A stretch of DNA of 64,000 nucleotides from assembly GCA_913055875.1 (NCBI GenBank), contig CAJXJY010000003.1, forward strand, positions 124,001 to 188,000, read 5' to 3'. Under the pieces are notes generated by a model. The model made no database searches. It saw only the letters and a list, made by a program, of their open reading frames with translations, and had not been told where the DNA came from. This document shows, piece after piece, positions 46,526-55,126 of the stretch. A program made the translations under genes and the position numbers. Within the stretch, counting starts at the first letter, position 1. Each line of letters opens with the position of its first letter. This DNA is from an uncultured Altererythrobacter sp. GTDB taxonomy: Bacteria; Pseudomonadota; Alphaproteobacteria; Sphingomonadales; Sphingomonadaceae.

Positions 46526-47013
46526 GGGCGGATTTCGATCGGGGTGCCGTCGGCGACGGCGTTCCACAATTCGTCCATCTCGGCATCGGTCACCGCAATG
46601 CAGCCGTCGGTCCAGTCGCCCGGCAGCCGCCGCAACGGAGAGGCGTTGGGCTGGCCGTGGATGAAGATATCCCCGCCCGGATCGCGCCCCTGCCGCTCGG
46701 CAAAGGCGCGGTCCGCGGCGTTGGGGTAGGAGATGCGCAGCGACAGGTAGTAGGCGCTGTCGGGATTGCGCGTGTCGATCGTATAGCGGCCCTCGGGCGT
46801 GCGCTCGTCGCCCTCGAAGCGTTTGTGGCCCGCACGCTCGGCACCGAAGGCGATGTCGCGGTAAGTCTTGAGCGTCTCGCCGCCGCGATAGAGCGTCAGC
46901 GTGCGGTCCGACTTGTCGACCAGCACGAAATCCGCCGCCCCGACCGGCACGCGCTCGACCGGGGCGCAGGCGGCGAGCGCAAGCGTGGCAAGGATCGACA
47001 GCAGCGGCTTCAT
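46522..47013 (-). CDS. L,D-transpeptidase family lipoprotein
   Basis: A 163-residue protein with a lipobox (ALAAC, near residue 16) and a YkuD domain. The catalytic cysteine is C138 in DWTDGCIAV, with H119 in IFIHGQP, so the HxG...SxGC-type arrangement is kept with Thr in place of Ser. YkuD enzymes cross-link peptidoglycan peptides at 3-3 bonds or attach lipoproteins to the wall. The domain is short and without a LysM or peptidoglycan-binding partner. The ATG at 47013 is preferred; one three codons upstream is too close to its AGG site. purA lies upstream in the same direction. Confidence 0.88.
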   Translation of the reverse strand: MKPLLSILATLALAACAPVERVPVGAADFVLVDKSDRTLTLYRGGETLKTYRDIAFGAERAGHKRFEGDERTPEGRYTIDTRNPDSAYYLSLRISYPNAADRAFAERQGRDPGGDIFIHGQPNASPLRRLPGDWTDGCIAVTDAEMDELWNAVADGTPIEIRP

Positions 47014-47041
47014 CGCTCGCATCCTGCCACTGCGACGCTGC

Positions 47042-48331
47042 TCAATCCATGAACGGGTCGCGCACCAGGATCGTGTCCTCGCGTTCGGGGCTGGTCGAAA
47101 CCAGCGCGACCGGCGTCTCGATCAGCTCCTGCACGCGCTGGATATACTTGATCGCCTGCGCCGGGAGGTCGGCCCAGCTGCGCGCACCCGCGGTGGTTTC
47201 GCTCCAGCCTTCCATCTCCTCGTAGATCGGCTCGACCGCATCCTGGTCCCCGGCATGGCTCGGGAGATAGTCGAGCACGTTGTTGCGCAGGCGATAGCCG
47301 GTGCAGATCTTCACCGTCTCGAACCCGTCGAGCACGTCGAGCTTGGTCAGCGCGATCCCGGTGACGCCGCTGATCGCGCAGCTTTGCCGCACCAGCACCG
47401 CATCGAACCAGCCGCAGCGGCGCTGGCGCCCGGTGACGGTGCCGAATTCGTGCCCGCGCTCGCCGAGCCGCTGGCCATACTCGTCGTCGAGTTCGGTCGG
47501 GAACGGACCGCTGCCGACGCGGGTGGTGTAGGCCTTGACGATGCCGAGCACGAAGCCGGTGCTGTTCGGTCCCAGCCCGCTGCCCGCCGCGGCCGTGCCG
47601 CTGACCGTGTTCGAGCTGGTGACGAAGGGATAGGTGCCGTGGTCGATATCGAGCAGCACGCCCTGCGCGCCCTCGAACAGGATTTTCGCGCCCGCCCTGC
47701 GGACCTTCTTGAGCCGCTTCCACACCGGCTGCGCGAAGGTGCGCACGAAGGGGGCGATTTCGCGCAGTTCGGCGAGCAGGCCCTCGCGATCGACCGGCGG
47801 CTGGTCGAACCCGGCGCGCAGCGCGTCGTGATGCGCGCAGAGCCGGTCGAGCTGCGGCTCGAGATGGTCGAGATGCGCCAGGTCGCACACGCGGATCGCC
47901 CGCCTGCCGACCTTGTCCTCGTAGGCGGGGCCGATGCCGCGCCCGGTGGTGCCGATCTTGCCGCTGCCCGCCGCCGCTTCGCGCAGCCCGTCAAGATCGC
48001 GGTGGAGCGGCAGGATCAGCGGGCAATTGTCGGCAATGGCGAGATTGTCCGCGGTGATGGTGACGCCCTGCCCCTCGAGCTTCTCGATCTCCGCCTTGAG
48101 CGCCCACGGGTCGAGCACCACGCCGTTGCCGATGATGCTGAGCGTGCCCGAGACGATCCCGCTCGGCAGCAGGCTGAGCTTGTAGGTGGTGTTGCCGATC
48201 ACCAGCGTGTGCCCGGCATTGTGTCCGCCCTGGAAGCGGACCACGGCATCGGCGCGGCTGGCGAGCCAGTCGACGATCTTGCCCTTGCCCTCATCGCCCC
48301 ACTGGGCGCCGATCACGGTGACGTTGGCCAT
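47042..48331 (-). CDS. purA: Adenylosuccinate synthetase
   Basis: First committed step from IMP to AMP: joins IMP and aspartate using GTP. The start is [18 protein letters not shown] with the GDEGKGK GTP loop; later motifs are [26 protein letters not shown] (IMP site) and [11 protein letters not shown]. Length 429 is normal. In many sphingomonads purA follows serC-serA-hisZ; here two genes on the opposite strand separate it from that group. A 440-bp upstream spacer carries repeated GTGTCACCC motifs. Confidence 0.96.
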   Translation of the reverse strand: MANVTVIGAQWGDEGKGKIVDWLASRADAVVRFQGGHNAGHTLVIGNTTYKLSLLPSGIVSGTLSIIGNGVVLDPWALKAEIEKLEGQGVTITADNLAIADNCPLILPLHRDLDGLREAAAGSGKIGTTGRGIGPAYEDKVGRRAIRVCDLAHLDHLEPQLDRLCAHHDALRAGFDQPPVDREGLLAELREIAPFVRTFAQPVWKRLKKVRRAGAKILFEGAQGVLLDIDHGTYPFVTSSNTVSGTAAAGSGLGPNSTGFVLGIVKAYTTRVGSGPFPTELDDEYGQRLGERGHEFGTVTGRQRRCGWFDAVLVRQSCAISGVTGIALTKLDVLDGFETVKICTGYRLRNNVLDYLPSHAGDQDAVEPIYEEMEGWSETTAGARSWADLPAQAIKYIQRVQELIETPVALVSTSPEREDTILVRDPFMD

Positions 48332-48465
48332 TCAGGTATGTCCTATCGGGAGTTGCGGACGCGCCCTAGCAGACGCGGGGCGCGGGGCAAGCGCGCAACG
48401 GACCGCGCGGCGAGACATGGACCGCCTCGAACACCGTCCGGGGCGGAGAAAGCGGCCCGGCGAAA

Positions 48466-48563
48466 GGGTGACGGGTGTCACCCATGTGTCACCCCGGGCG
48501 CATTGCCGGCATATGTTTGAAAGACAATGCATTTTTACCGTGAATCAGTCGACAGGGTGACAC
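48466..48563. promoter_or_regulatory. Cluster of GTGTCACCC motifs between purA and the aldo/keto reductase
   Basis: The 440-bp divergent spacer holds no gene that I can see. It contains GTGTCACCC at 48475-48483 and 48486-48494, the inverse GGGTGACAC at 48555-48563, and a perfect GGGTGAC / GTCACCC inverted repeat (48466-48483). Repeated sites in one spacer suggest a regulator binding array; the protein is unknown. Confidence 0.4.
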
Positions 48564-48771
48564 TTCCGCGTTTCCGGCCAGGAATTTCCGCCCGGACGGA
48601 CATGGGACGCGAAGTGCGGCGAATGGAAGGACGAGCCGGACGCTAGCGCAATCGGGCGGTGTAGGAAAATGCGGACTTGGCCGCCTATGTCGGGGTGCCA
48701 TCAAGCAATTGGGTATCAGGTCCCCGGAAACGCTGCTGCCCCCACACGTTGCCCCTCCAAAGGAGCAAAGC

Positions 48772-49587
48772 ATGACCGGCACCCCCACCCTTACCCTCAA
48801 CGACGGCCGCGCCCTGCCGCAGCTCGGCTTCGGCACCTGGCAGATCGAGGACGAGAATGCCGCCGACACGGTGCGCATCGCAATCGATGTCGGCTATCGC
48901 ATGGTCGACACCGCAGCGGTCTACCAGAACGAGCGCGGCGTCGGCGACGGTTTGCGCGACAGCCCGGAAATTTTCCTCCAGACCAAGATCTGGAACGAGA
49001 GCCAGGGCTACGAGCGCACGCTCAGGGCGGCGGACAAGTGTCTCGCCCGCCTCGGCCGGGAAGACGTCGACATGCTGCTGATCCACTGGCCATGCCCGGG
49101 CAAGGATCTGTTCGTCGAGACGTGGCGCGCGCTGATCGAACTACGCGAGGCAGGGAAGGCGAAGTCGATCGGCGTGTCCAATTTCCGCGAGGAAGACCTG
49201 CGGCGGATCGTCGAGGAAACCGGCGTGACCCCCGCGCTCAACCAGATCGAACTGCATCCGGGCTTCCAGCAGCGGCACTTGCGCGAGGTTCACGACGATC
49301 TCGGCATCGTCACCCAGAGCTGGTCGCCGCTTGGCCAGGGCGGCGCGATGGACAATGACACCATCCGCGCCATCGCGGGGGAAACCGGACAGCCCGCAAG
49401 CGCGGTGATCCTGCGCTGGCACCTGCAGCACGGTTTGTGCGCGATCCCCAAGGCCAGCAGCCGCGAGCATATCGAGGCCAATTTCGCCGCGCTGTCGTTC
49501 GAACTTTCCGACGAGCAGATGACGCGCATCGACGCGCTCGACGGACCCGACGGGCGGATGGGACCCGACCCGTCGACGCTCGACTAG
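48772..49587 (+). CDS. Aldo/keto reductase
   Basis: A 271-residue NADPH-dependent (beta/alpha)8 reductase, resembling 2,5-diketo-D-gluconate reductases. The tetrad is visible: D in MVDTAAVYQNE with the Tyr four residues on, K in LQTKIWNE and H in LLIHWPCPG. The coenzyme end is IPKASSREHIEANF. It begins behind AAAGGAGC at a correct distance, favouring 48772 over the longer frame. It is divergent from purA and followed by a secreted hydrolase. Physiological substrate not predictable. Confidence 0.92.
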   Translation: MTGTPTLTLNDGRALPQLGFGTWQIEDENAADTVRIAIDVGYRMVDTAAVYQNERGVGDGLRDSPEIFLQTKIWNESQGYERTLRAADKCLARLGREDVDMLLIHWPCPGKDLFVETWRALIELREAGKAKSIGVSNFREEDLRRIVEETGVTPALNQIELHPGFQQRHLREVHDDLGIVTQSWSPLGQGGAMDNDTIRAIAGETGQPASAVILRWHLQHGLCAIPKASSREHIEANFAALSFELSDEQMTRIDALDGPDGRMGPDPSTLD

Positions 49588-49675
49588 ACCGCATACCTTC
49601 TGCGACAATCCGCGACTGGACGCGCGGCCCGCGCTCGGCTTCACATACGCACTGCAAGCCATAGCGGAGCCAGCA

Positions 49676-50695
49676 ATGAACAAGTGGATTCCGGTCGCCG
49701 CCGCAGCGCTGGCCGCAACGGTCGCCACGGGAGCGCTCGCGCAGCAGCGCCTGCCGCGCGAATGCCGCGCCGAGATCGTCAGGCTGTGCGGAACCGACCG
49801 CGGCAAGATCCGCAGCTGCCTGCAACAGAAATACACCGAGCTGAGCGAGAACTGCCAGACCGAACTGCGCAAGCGTGTCGCGCAGCGGCGCGAGGCCGCG
49901 GCGGAGGAGAGCCAAAGCGAGGCGCAGGAAATCGCCTATGGCGAAGCGGCGCTGCAGAAGCTCGATTTCTACGCCGCACCCGCCAGCGACGCGCCGCTGG
50001 TGCTGTTCGTCCATGGCGGCGGCTGGAAGCGCGGCGACAAGCGCAACGCGACCGGCGCCTACAAGGCCGGTCATTTCACCGGGCTCGGCTATCATTTCGC
50101 CTCGGTCAATTACCGCCTCGTACCGGACGCCACGGTCGAGCAGCAGGCAGCGGATGTCGCGGCCTCGCTCGCCGAACTGATGCGCCGCGCCGACGCGCTC
50201 GGGATCGACCGCGACCGGGTCGTGCTGATGGGGCACAGCGCGGGCGCGCATCTGGTGGCGCTGGTCGGGACCGATCCGCGCTATCTCGCCGGGGCCGGGC
50301 TGTCCTTCGCGGATGTCGCCGGGATCGTCCCGCTCGACGGCGCCGGTTACGACGTGCCCGCGCAGATGGGAGAGAACCGGCGGCTGCTCGGCGACACTTA
50401 CGAACAGGCCTTCGGCACCGACCTCGCCCGGCAGCGGGCGCTATCGCCGACCAGCCACGGCGCCGCGCCGAACGCGCCGGCCTTCCTGATCCTCCATGTC
50501 GAACGCGCCGATGCAAAGCGGCAGAGCGAGGGCCTCGCCGCAGCGCTGCGCGAGGCGGGAACGGCGGTGGAGGTGCGCGCGCTCGCCGGGCGCGGGCTGC
50601 GCGGACATATGGAAATCAACCGCGAGCTCGGCAATCCGGACTATCCCGGCACTCCGATAGTCGATGTCTGGTTGAAGGCCCGCTTCGGCGGCTAG
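49676..50695 (+). CDS. Secreted esterase-like alpha/beta hydrolase with an N-terminal Cys-rich GLG1-type repeat
   Basis: A 339-residue exported protein. After the signal peptide (to about GALA-Q) comes a repeat RECRAEIVRLCG...GKIRSCLQQ...LSENCQTEL, with the cysteine spacing of the GLG1 (cysteine-rich Golgi) repeat, then an esterase domain with the oxyanion motif HGGGWKRG, the nucleophile in GHSAGAHLVA and a C-terminal His in LRGHMEIN. This resembles BD-FAE/carboxylesterase-like enzymes; the substrate is unknown. GLG1-type repeats are widespread in exported alphaproteobacterial proteins, but here one is joined to a hydrolase. Confidence 0.85.
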   Translation: MNKWIPVAAAALAATVATGALAQQRLPRECRAEIVRLCGTDRGKIRSCLQQKYTELSENCQTELRKRVAQRREAAAEESQSEAQEIAYGEAALQKLDFYAAPASDAPLVLFVHGGGWKRGDKRNATGAYKAGHFTGLGYHFASVNYRLVPDATVEQQAADVAASLAELMRRADALGIDRDRVVLMGHSAGAHLVALVGTDPRYLAGAGLSFADVAGIVPLDGAGYDVPAQMGENRRLLGDTYEQAFGTDLARQRALSPTSHGAAPNAPAFLILHVERADAKRQSEGLAAALREAGTAVEVRALAGRGLRGHMEINRELGNPDYPGTPIVDVWLKARFGG

Positions 50696-50725
50696 GCTCG
50701 GTTTCAGCAAAGCTGAAATCATTGC

Positions 50726-50803
50726 GGCACCGGCCCGCTCCCCCACCCGGCCACCCATAGTTTACTATCGTTGGGTGGCCGGGTGGGGGAGCGGGCCGGT
50801 GCC
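50726..50803. repeat. Perfect 31-bp palindrome, copy 2 of a two-copy family
   Basis: Left arm (50726-50756) and right arm (50773-50803) are exact reverse complements over 31 bp, with a 16-base loop beginning ATAGTTTACTAT. The inner stem CCCCCACCCGGCCACCC equals that of copy 1 at 27883-27963; the outer stem (GGCACCGGCCCGCT) is unrelated but still fully paired. Short hairpin-like TTCAGC-AAA-GCTGAA and TTCAGCGAAGCTGA sequences flank it. It fills the spacer between the convergent esterase and hisZ genes, where it may end both transcripts. Confidence 0.9.
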
Positions 50804-50827
50804 GATTCAGCGAAGCTGACAGCGACT

Positions 50828-51940
50828 CTAGAGGGGCTTCGCTTCGGCTCCTTCGAGCACATGCGTGCAGCCCAGCGCGGCCGGGTCCTCGTCTTCCGCA
50901 AGCGCCGCGACCGTCCGCCAGCCTTCGGTGCGCAGCCGTGCAGCCGCATCGCGGTCGTGGCCGAGCGGGAGGAACAGCGCCTCGCGCGGCGCGGCGTCCG
51001 CGCTGCCGAGCGCTTCGAGGATCGGCTCCATATAGAGCGAGAAACCGGTTGCGGGTTCGTCGCTGCCCTTGATCGCATAGGTGCCGCCGCGCCCGAGCGC
51101 GCCGCGCGCACCCTCGGCGTGGAGCGTGAAGCCGAACCAGCTCTGATATTCGAAGCCGTGCCGCTCCGAAGGATCGAGCGTCAGCCGCACGCGCGTGCCG
51201 AGCGAGGCGGCGATCTCGCGCAGGCCGGCGATCCGGCTCGCCAGCACCCCGCCCGCATCGAGCGCGGCGAGCTTGCCGATCGCCTCGTCGAACGGCCCGG
51301 TCGCGTAGAGCAGCGGGAGATAGGCTTCGCCCCCCGCCGCCTTGAGCCCGCCCGCATCCTTCATGTCGAGCTCGCGCCGCACCGCCTCGCGCCGGTCAAC
51401 CGGGATCGGCAGCGCTTCCTCAGCAAGCGTATCGACGATATCGGGCAGAGTGAAATCGACCGACAGGCCGGTTACGCCCGCCGCCTCGAGTGCATCGAGC
51501 GCTACGCCGACCGCTTCGCTCGCCGCCGCGACGCTGTCCGACCCGACCAGCTCGGCACCGAGCTGGAGCCGCTGGCGCGCCGGGTCGAGCTGATCCGCCT
51601 TGAGCGTCGCCACCTCGCCGGCATAGCACAGCCGCAAGGGGCGCGGCGCATCGCGCAGCGAGGTTGCTGCGATGCGCCCCACCTGCACCGTCATGTCGCT
51701 CCGGAGCGCGAGCGTGCGCAGGCTGTCGGGATCGGTGAAGCGCACCATGCGGCGCGTCGCCACACCCTCCATCCGCCCCGCAAGCGAGCGCTCGAACTCG
51801 ACCAGCGGCGGACGCACCCGGTCGTAACCATTTGCGTCCATAGCCGAGAGCACCTGCCGCATCGCGCGCGTGATCGCCGCCGCGCGCACGGGCAGCGCAT
51901 CCTCGAGACCGACTGGCAGGAGATCGTCGGGTTGGGTCAT
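50828..51940 (-). CDS. hisZ: ATP phosphoribosyltransferase regulatory subunit
   Basis: Histidyl-tRNA-synthetase-like protein without synthetase activity that forms a complex with the short HisG and is needed for the first step of histidine synthesis. Class II synthetase motifs remain (LVEFERSL; RFTDPDSLRTLALRSDMTVQ as motif 2), but the catalytic motif 3 arginine region is degenerate, and the anticodon-binding domain is absent, as in HisZ. Length 370. GGAGG precedes the ATG at 51940. The gene is downstream of serA in the same direction, separated by a repeat; the short hisG is not in this window. Confidence 0.9.
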   Translation of the reverse strand: MTQPDDLLPVGLEDALPVRAAAITRAMRQVLSAMDANGYDRVRPPLVEFERSLAGRMEGVATRRMVRFTDPDSLRTLALRSDMTVQVGRIAATSLRDAPRPLRLCYAGEVATLKADQLDPARQRLQLGAELVGSDSVAAASEAVGVALDALEAAGVTGLSVDFTLPDIVDTLAEEALPIPVDRREAVRRELDMKDAGGLKAAGGEAYLPLLYATGPFDEAIGKLAALDAGGVLASRIAGLREIAASLGTRVRLTLDPSERHGFEYQSWFGFTLHAEGARGALGRGGTYAIKGSDEPATGFSLYMEPILEALGSADAAPREALFLPLGHDRDAAARLRTEGWRTVAALAEDEDPAALGCTHVLEGAEAKPL

Positions 51941-51960
51941 CTGGTCGAGCAAAACCTCCG

Positions 51961-52055
51961 AAACCGTTCGCCCTGAGCCTGTCGAAGGGCTGTCCTTCAC
52001 TTGAAGTGCAGCGCTAGAAGAAAAAGCGGTCCTTCGACAAGCTCAGGACGAACGG
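51961..52055. repeat. Intergenic inverted repeat, 'CTTCGACAGGCTCAGG' family, between serA and hisZ
   Basis: Arms AACCGTTCGCCCTGAGCCTG and CTTCGACAAGCTCAGGACG/AACGG are inverted relative to each other. The middle contains CTTCACTTGAAGTGCAGCG and CTAGAAG; CTTCACTTGAAGTG is itself a palindrome. This middle part corresponds to the one in the copy at 34195-34288. Any hisZ promoter must lie in or beyond this element. Confidence 0.8.
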
Positions 52056-52071
52056 GGTGAGAATGAGCTGC

Positions 52072-53658
52072 CTAGAAAGCCAGCGGGATGGCGGTCTTCA
52101 CTCCCTGCAGCGCGCTGGCGGCCGCGACCACTTCGGGCGGGATCGGCTGGTCGACGCTCAGCAGCAGCGTCGCCTCTCCGCCCGCCTCGCGGCGGCCGAG
52201 ATGGAAGGTGCCGATATTGATGCCGTGCTCGCCCAGCAGCGTCCCGATGCGGCCGATGAAGCCCGGCGCGTCCTCGTTGACGATATAGAGCATGTCGCCC
52301 TGCAGGTCGGCCTCGATGCCGACGCCGAAGATCTCGACCAGCCGCGGCGCCTCGCTGCCGAACAGCGTGCCCGCAACCGAGCGGTCGCCGGCATCGGTGG
52401 CGACGGTCACCCGCACCAGCGTGTGGTAGACACCCTCGCGCTCGCTGCGGATCTCGCGCACTTCCATGCCGCGTTCCTTGGCGAGATAGGGCGCATTGAC
52501 CATGTTCACCGTGTCCGAATAGCGCCGCATGAACCCCGCCAGCACTGCGCCGGTGACCGGCTTGCCGTTCAATTCCGCCGCGTGCCCCTCGCGCTCGATG
52601 CTGATCTTGGTGAGATTGCCGTGCGCGAGCTGGCCCACCAGCGAGCCGAGCTTTTCCGCCAGCGCCATATAGGGCTTGAGCTTGGGTGCTTCCTCGGCGC
52701 TCAGCGACGGCATGTTGAGCGCGTTGGTGACGCCGCCATCGACGAGATAATCCGCCATCTGCTCGGCCACCTGCAGCGCGACATTGACCTGCGCCTCGGT
52801 CGTGCTCGCGCCGAGATGCGGCGTGCTGATGAAATTGGGGGTGCCGAACAGCGGGCTGTCCTTGGCCGGCTCGCTCGCGAACACGTCGAGCGCGGCGCCG
52901 GCGACATGGCCCGAATCGAGCAGCTCCTTGAGCGCCGCCTCGTCGATCAATCCGCCGCGGGCGCAATTGACGATGCGCACGCCGTGTTTGGTCCTGGCAA
53001 GGTTTTCCGCCGACAGGATATTGCGCGTCTGGTCGGTCAGCGGGGTGTGCAGCGTGATGAAATCAGCCCGCGCAAGCAGTGCGTCGAGATCGACCTTCTC
53101 GACCCCCAGTTCAACCGCGCGTTCCTCGGTCAGGAAGGGGTCGTAGGCGACCACCTTCATCCGCAGGCCGAGCGCACGGCTGGCGACGATCGAGCCGATA
53201 TTGCCCGCGCCGATCAGGCCGAGCGTCTTGCCGGTCAGTTCGACCCCCATGAAATCGCTCTTGGGCCATTCGCCTGCCTGCGTGCGCTTGTCCGCCGCCG
53301 GGATCTGCCGAGCGACCGCGAAGATCAGCGCGATCGCGTGCTCGGCAGTGGTGATCGAATTGCCGAACGGGGTGTTCATCACCACCACGCCCTTGCCCGA
53401 GGCGTAGGGGATATCGACATTGTCGACCCCGATCCCGGCGCGGCCGATGACCTTGAGACTGGTCGCGGCGTCGAGAATTTCGGGTGTCACCTTGGTCGAG
53501 GACCGGATCGCGAGGCCGTCGTATTCGCCGATCACGGCCTTGAGTTCGTCGGGAGTCATGCCCGGTTTCACATCGACCTCGCAGCCGCGCTCCTCGAAGA
53601 TGCGCGCGGCGTTGGGGTCCATCTTGTCGCTGATGAGGACTTTGGGTTTCTGGGACAT
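52072..53658 (-). CDS. serA: D-3-phosphoglycerate dehydrogenase
   Basis: First enzyme of the phosphorylated serine pathway (3-phosphoglycerate to 3-phosphohydroxypyruvate). The 528-residue form has the dehydrogenase core with NAD loop GLIGAGNIGSIVASRALG, catalytic motifs GGLIDEAAL and PHLGASTTEAQ, then an intervening domain (about 315-450) and a C-terminal ACT domain ending KTAIPLAF, which normally mediates serine feedback. It is directly downstream of serC, with a palindromic repeat between, and upstream of hisZ: a serine/histidine group. Confidence 0.96.
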   Translation of the reverse strand: MSQKPKVLISDKMDPNAARIFEERGCEVDVKPGMTPDELKAVIGEYDGLAIRSSTKVTPEILDAATSLKVIGRAGIGVDNVDIPYASGKGVVVMNTPFGNSITTAEHAIALIFAVARQIPAADKRTQAGEWPKSDFMGVELTGKTLGLIGAGNIGSIVASRALGLRMKVVAYDPFLTEERAVELGVEKVDLDALLARADFITLHTPLTDQTRNILSAENLARTKHGVRIVNCARGGLIDEAALKELLDSGHVAGAALDVFASEPAKDSPLFGTPNFISTPHLGASTTEAQVNVALQVAEQMADYLVDGGVTNALNMPSLSAEEAPKLKPYMALAEKLGSLVGQLAHGNLTKISIEREGHAAELNGKPVTGAVLAGFMRRYSDTVNMVNAPYLAKERGMEVREIRSEREGVYHTLVRVTVATDAGDRSVAGTLFGSEAPRLVEIFGVGIEADLQGDMLYIVNEDAPGFIGRIGTLLGEHGINIGTFHLGRREAGGEATLLLSVDQPIPPEVVAAASALQGVKTAIPLAF

Positions 53659-53670
53659 TGGAATTTCCCT

Positions 53671-53767
53671 TATTCGTCATGCTGAACTCGTTTCAGCATC
53701 CATCGAGCCTTCCGGAGCGAAGTTCGATGAGGAGAAATGGACCCTGAAACAAGTTCAGGGTGACGGG
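53671..53767. repeat. Intergenic inverted repeat, 'GTCATGCTGAAC' family, copy 2
   Basis: Left end TTATTCGTCATGCTGAACTC, right end CTGAAACAAGTTCAGGGTGACGG, the same as copy 1 at 1436-1555. Inside it has CATCCATCGAGCC and GGAGAAATGGACC. It fills the spacer between serC and serA; if transcribed it would form a long stem inside the operon message. Confidence 0.8.
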
Positions 53768-53783
53768 TACAACAGGAAGGCGC

Positions 53784-54941
53784 TCAGCCGTTCTTCACCT
53801 GCTCGTAGGCCCATTCGATCCACGGCAGCAGGCGTTTCAGATCCTCCTGCTCGACCGTGCCGCCGCACCAGATACGCAAGCTCGGCGGCGCGTCGCGATA
53901 GCCGTTGAAATCGTAGCCGACATCGCGCTCCTCGAGCAGCTTGACGATCTTCTTCGGCACCGCAGCCTGGTCCTCGGGCGACAGGCTCTCGTACCAGTCG
54001 CCCTCGAACACGAAGCACACGCCGGTATTGGTGCGCTTGGCCGGGTCGGCCACCATGTTGCGCACCCACGTGGTCGCCTCGATCCAGTCGGTGACGATTT
54101 TCGCATTGGCATCGGCGCGCTCGAACATCGCCTTGCGCCCGCCCAGCGCCTGCGCCCACTCCAGCGCGAGGATGTAATCCTCGGTCGCCAGCATCGAGGG
54201 CGTGTTGATCGTCGCGCCTTCGAAGATCGCGCGGTTGAGCCTGTCACCCTTCTTGAGGCGGAACAGCTTGGGCAGCGGCCAGGCCGGATCGTAACTCTCG
54301 ATCCGCTCGACCGCCTTGGGGCTGAGGATCAGCATGCCGTGCTGCGCTTCGGAACCCATCACCTTCTGCCAGCTGTAGGTGGTGGCATCGAGCTTGGCCC
54401 AGTCCATCTCCATCGCGAAGATCGCGCTGGTGGCATCGTTGATCGTCACGCCCTCGCGGCCCGGAGCGAGCCAGTCGGTGTTCGGGATTTTCGCGCCCGA
54501 GGTGGTGCCGTTCCAGGTGAAGACGACGTCGTTGTCCCGCGGGATGCTGGCGAGGTCGGGGATTTCGCCGTAATCGGCGTCGAGCGTGGTCAACTGCGGC
54601 AGCTTCAATTGCTTGACCGCGTCCTGGATCCAGACATTGCCGAAGCTTTCCCACGCCGCCACCGTAACCGGGCGGTCGGGGCCGAGCATGGTCCACATCG
54701 CGCATTCGAGCGCGCCGGTATCCGATGCCGGCATGATCCCGACGAGGTAGTCTTCGGGGACGCCGAGCAGCTGTTTCGACAGGTCGATGGCGTATTTCAG
54801 CCGCGACTTGCCAAGCGCGCTGCGATGCGAGCGGCCGAGCGATTCGGTTTGGATTTTGGAGAGGTCCCAGCCCTTGTGCTTGGCGGTGGGACCGGACGAA
54901 AAGAAGGGGCGCTCCGGACGGAGCGTCGGTTCGGCAGTCAT
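53784..54941 (-). CDS. serC: Phosphoserine transaminase
   Basis: PLP enzyme converting 3-phosphohydroxypyruvate and glutamate to phosphoserine and 2-oxoglutarate; 385 residues. The PLP lysine is K193 in SWQKVMGSEAQHG. The sequence type (PFFSSGPTAKHKGWDLSKIQ at the start, ASDTGALECAMWTMLG) is that of the longer alphaproteobacterial SerC, different from the E. coli form. The start at 54941 follows GGAGAGAATAC; the longer frame upstream is not conserved. serA is next downstream; the divergent glycosyltransferase gene begins 185 bp upstream. Confidence 0.94.
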   Translation of the reverse strand: MTAEPTLRPERPFFSSGPTAKHKGWDLSKIQTESLGRSHRSALGKSRLKYAIDLSKQLLGVPEDYLVGIMPASDTGALECAMWTMLGPDRPVTVAAWESFGNVWIQDAVKQLKLPQLTTLDADYGEIPDLASIPRDNDVVFTWNGTTSGAKIPNTDWLAPGREGVTINDATSAIFAMEMDWAKLDATTYSWQKVMGSEAQHGMLILSPKAVERIESYDPAWPLPKLFRLKKGDRLNRAIFEGATINTPSMLATEDYILALEWAQALGGRKAMFERADANAKIVTDWIEATTWVRNMVADPAKRTNTGVCFVFEGDWYESLSPEDQAAVPKKIVKLLEERDVGYDFNGYRDAPPSLRIWCGGTVEQEDLKRLLPWIEWAYEQVKNG

Positions 54942-55126
54942 GTATTCTCTCCTTGCAGAGAGCGCGCGCGGCGTTGGGACCGCGTGGCCCACGCGCGGCA
55001 CTAATGTTGCGCTGCAACAAGTCAAGCGGAGATAAAGTTACAGTGGAAACCATCGCGCGTTGCAGCGCGTGTCGCGTGCTCGTGCACACTCGCCAAGCCG
55101 GGCTTTCCCGCCTATGGGCACGCGCG

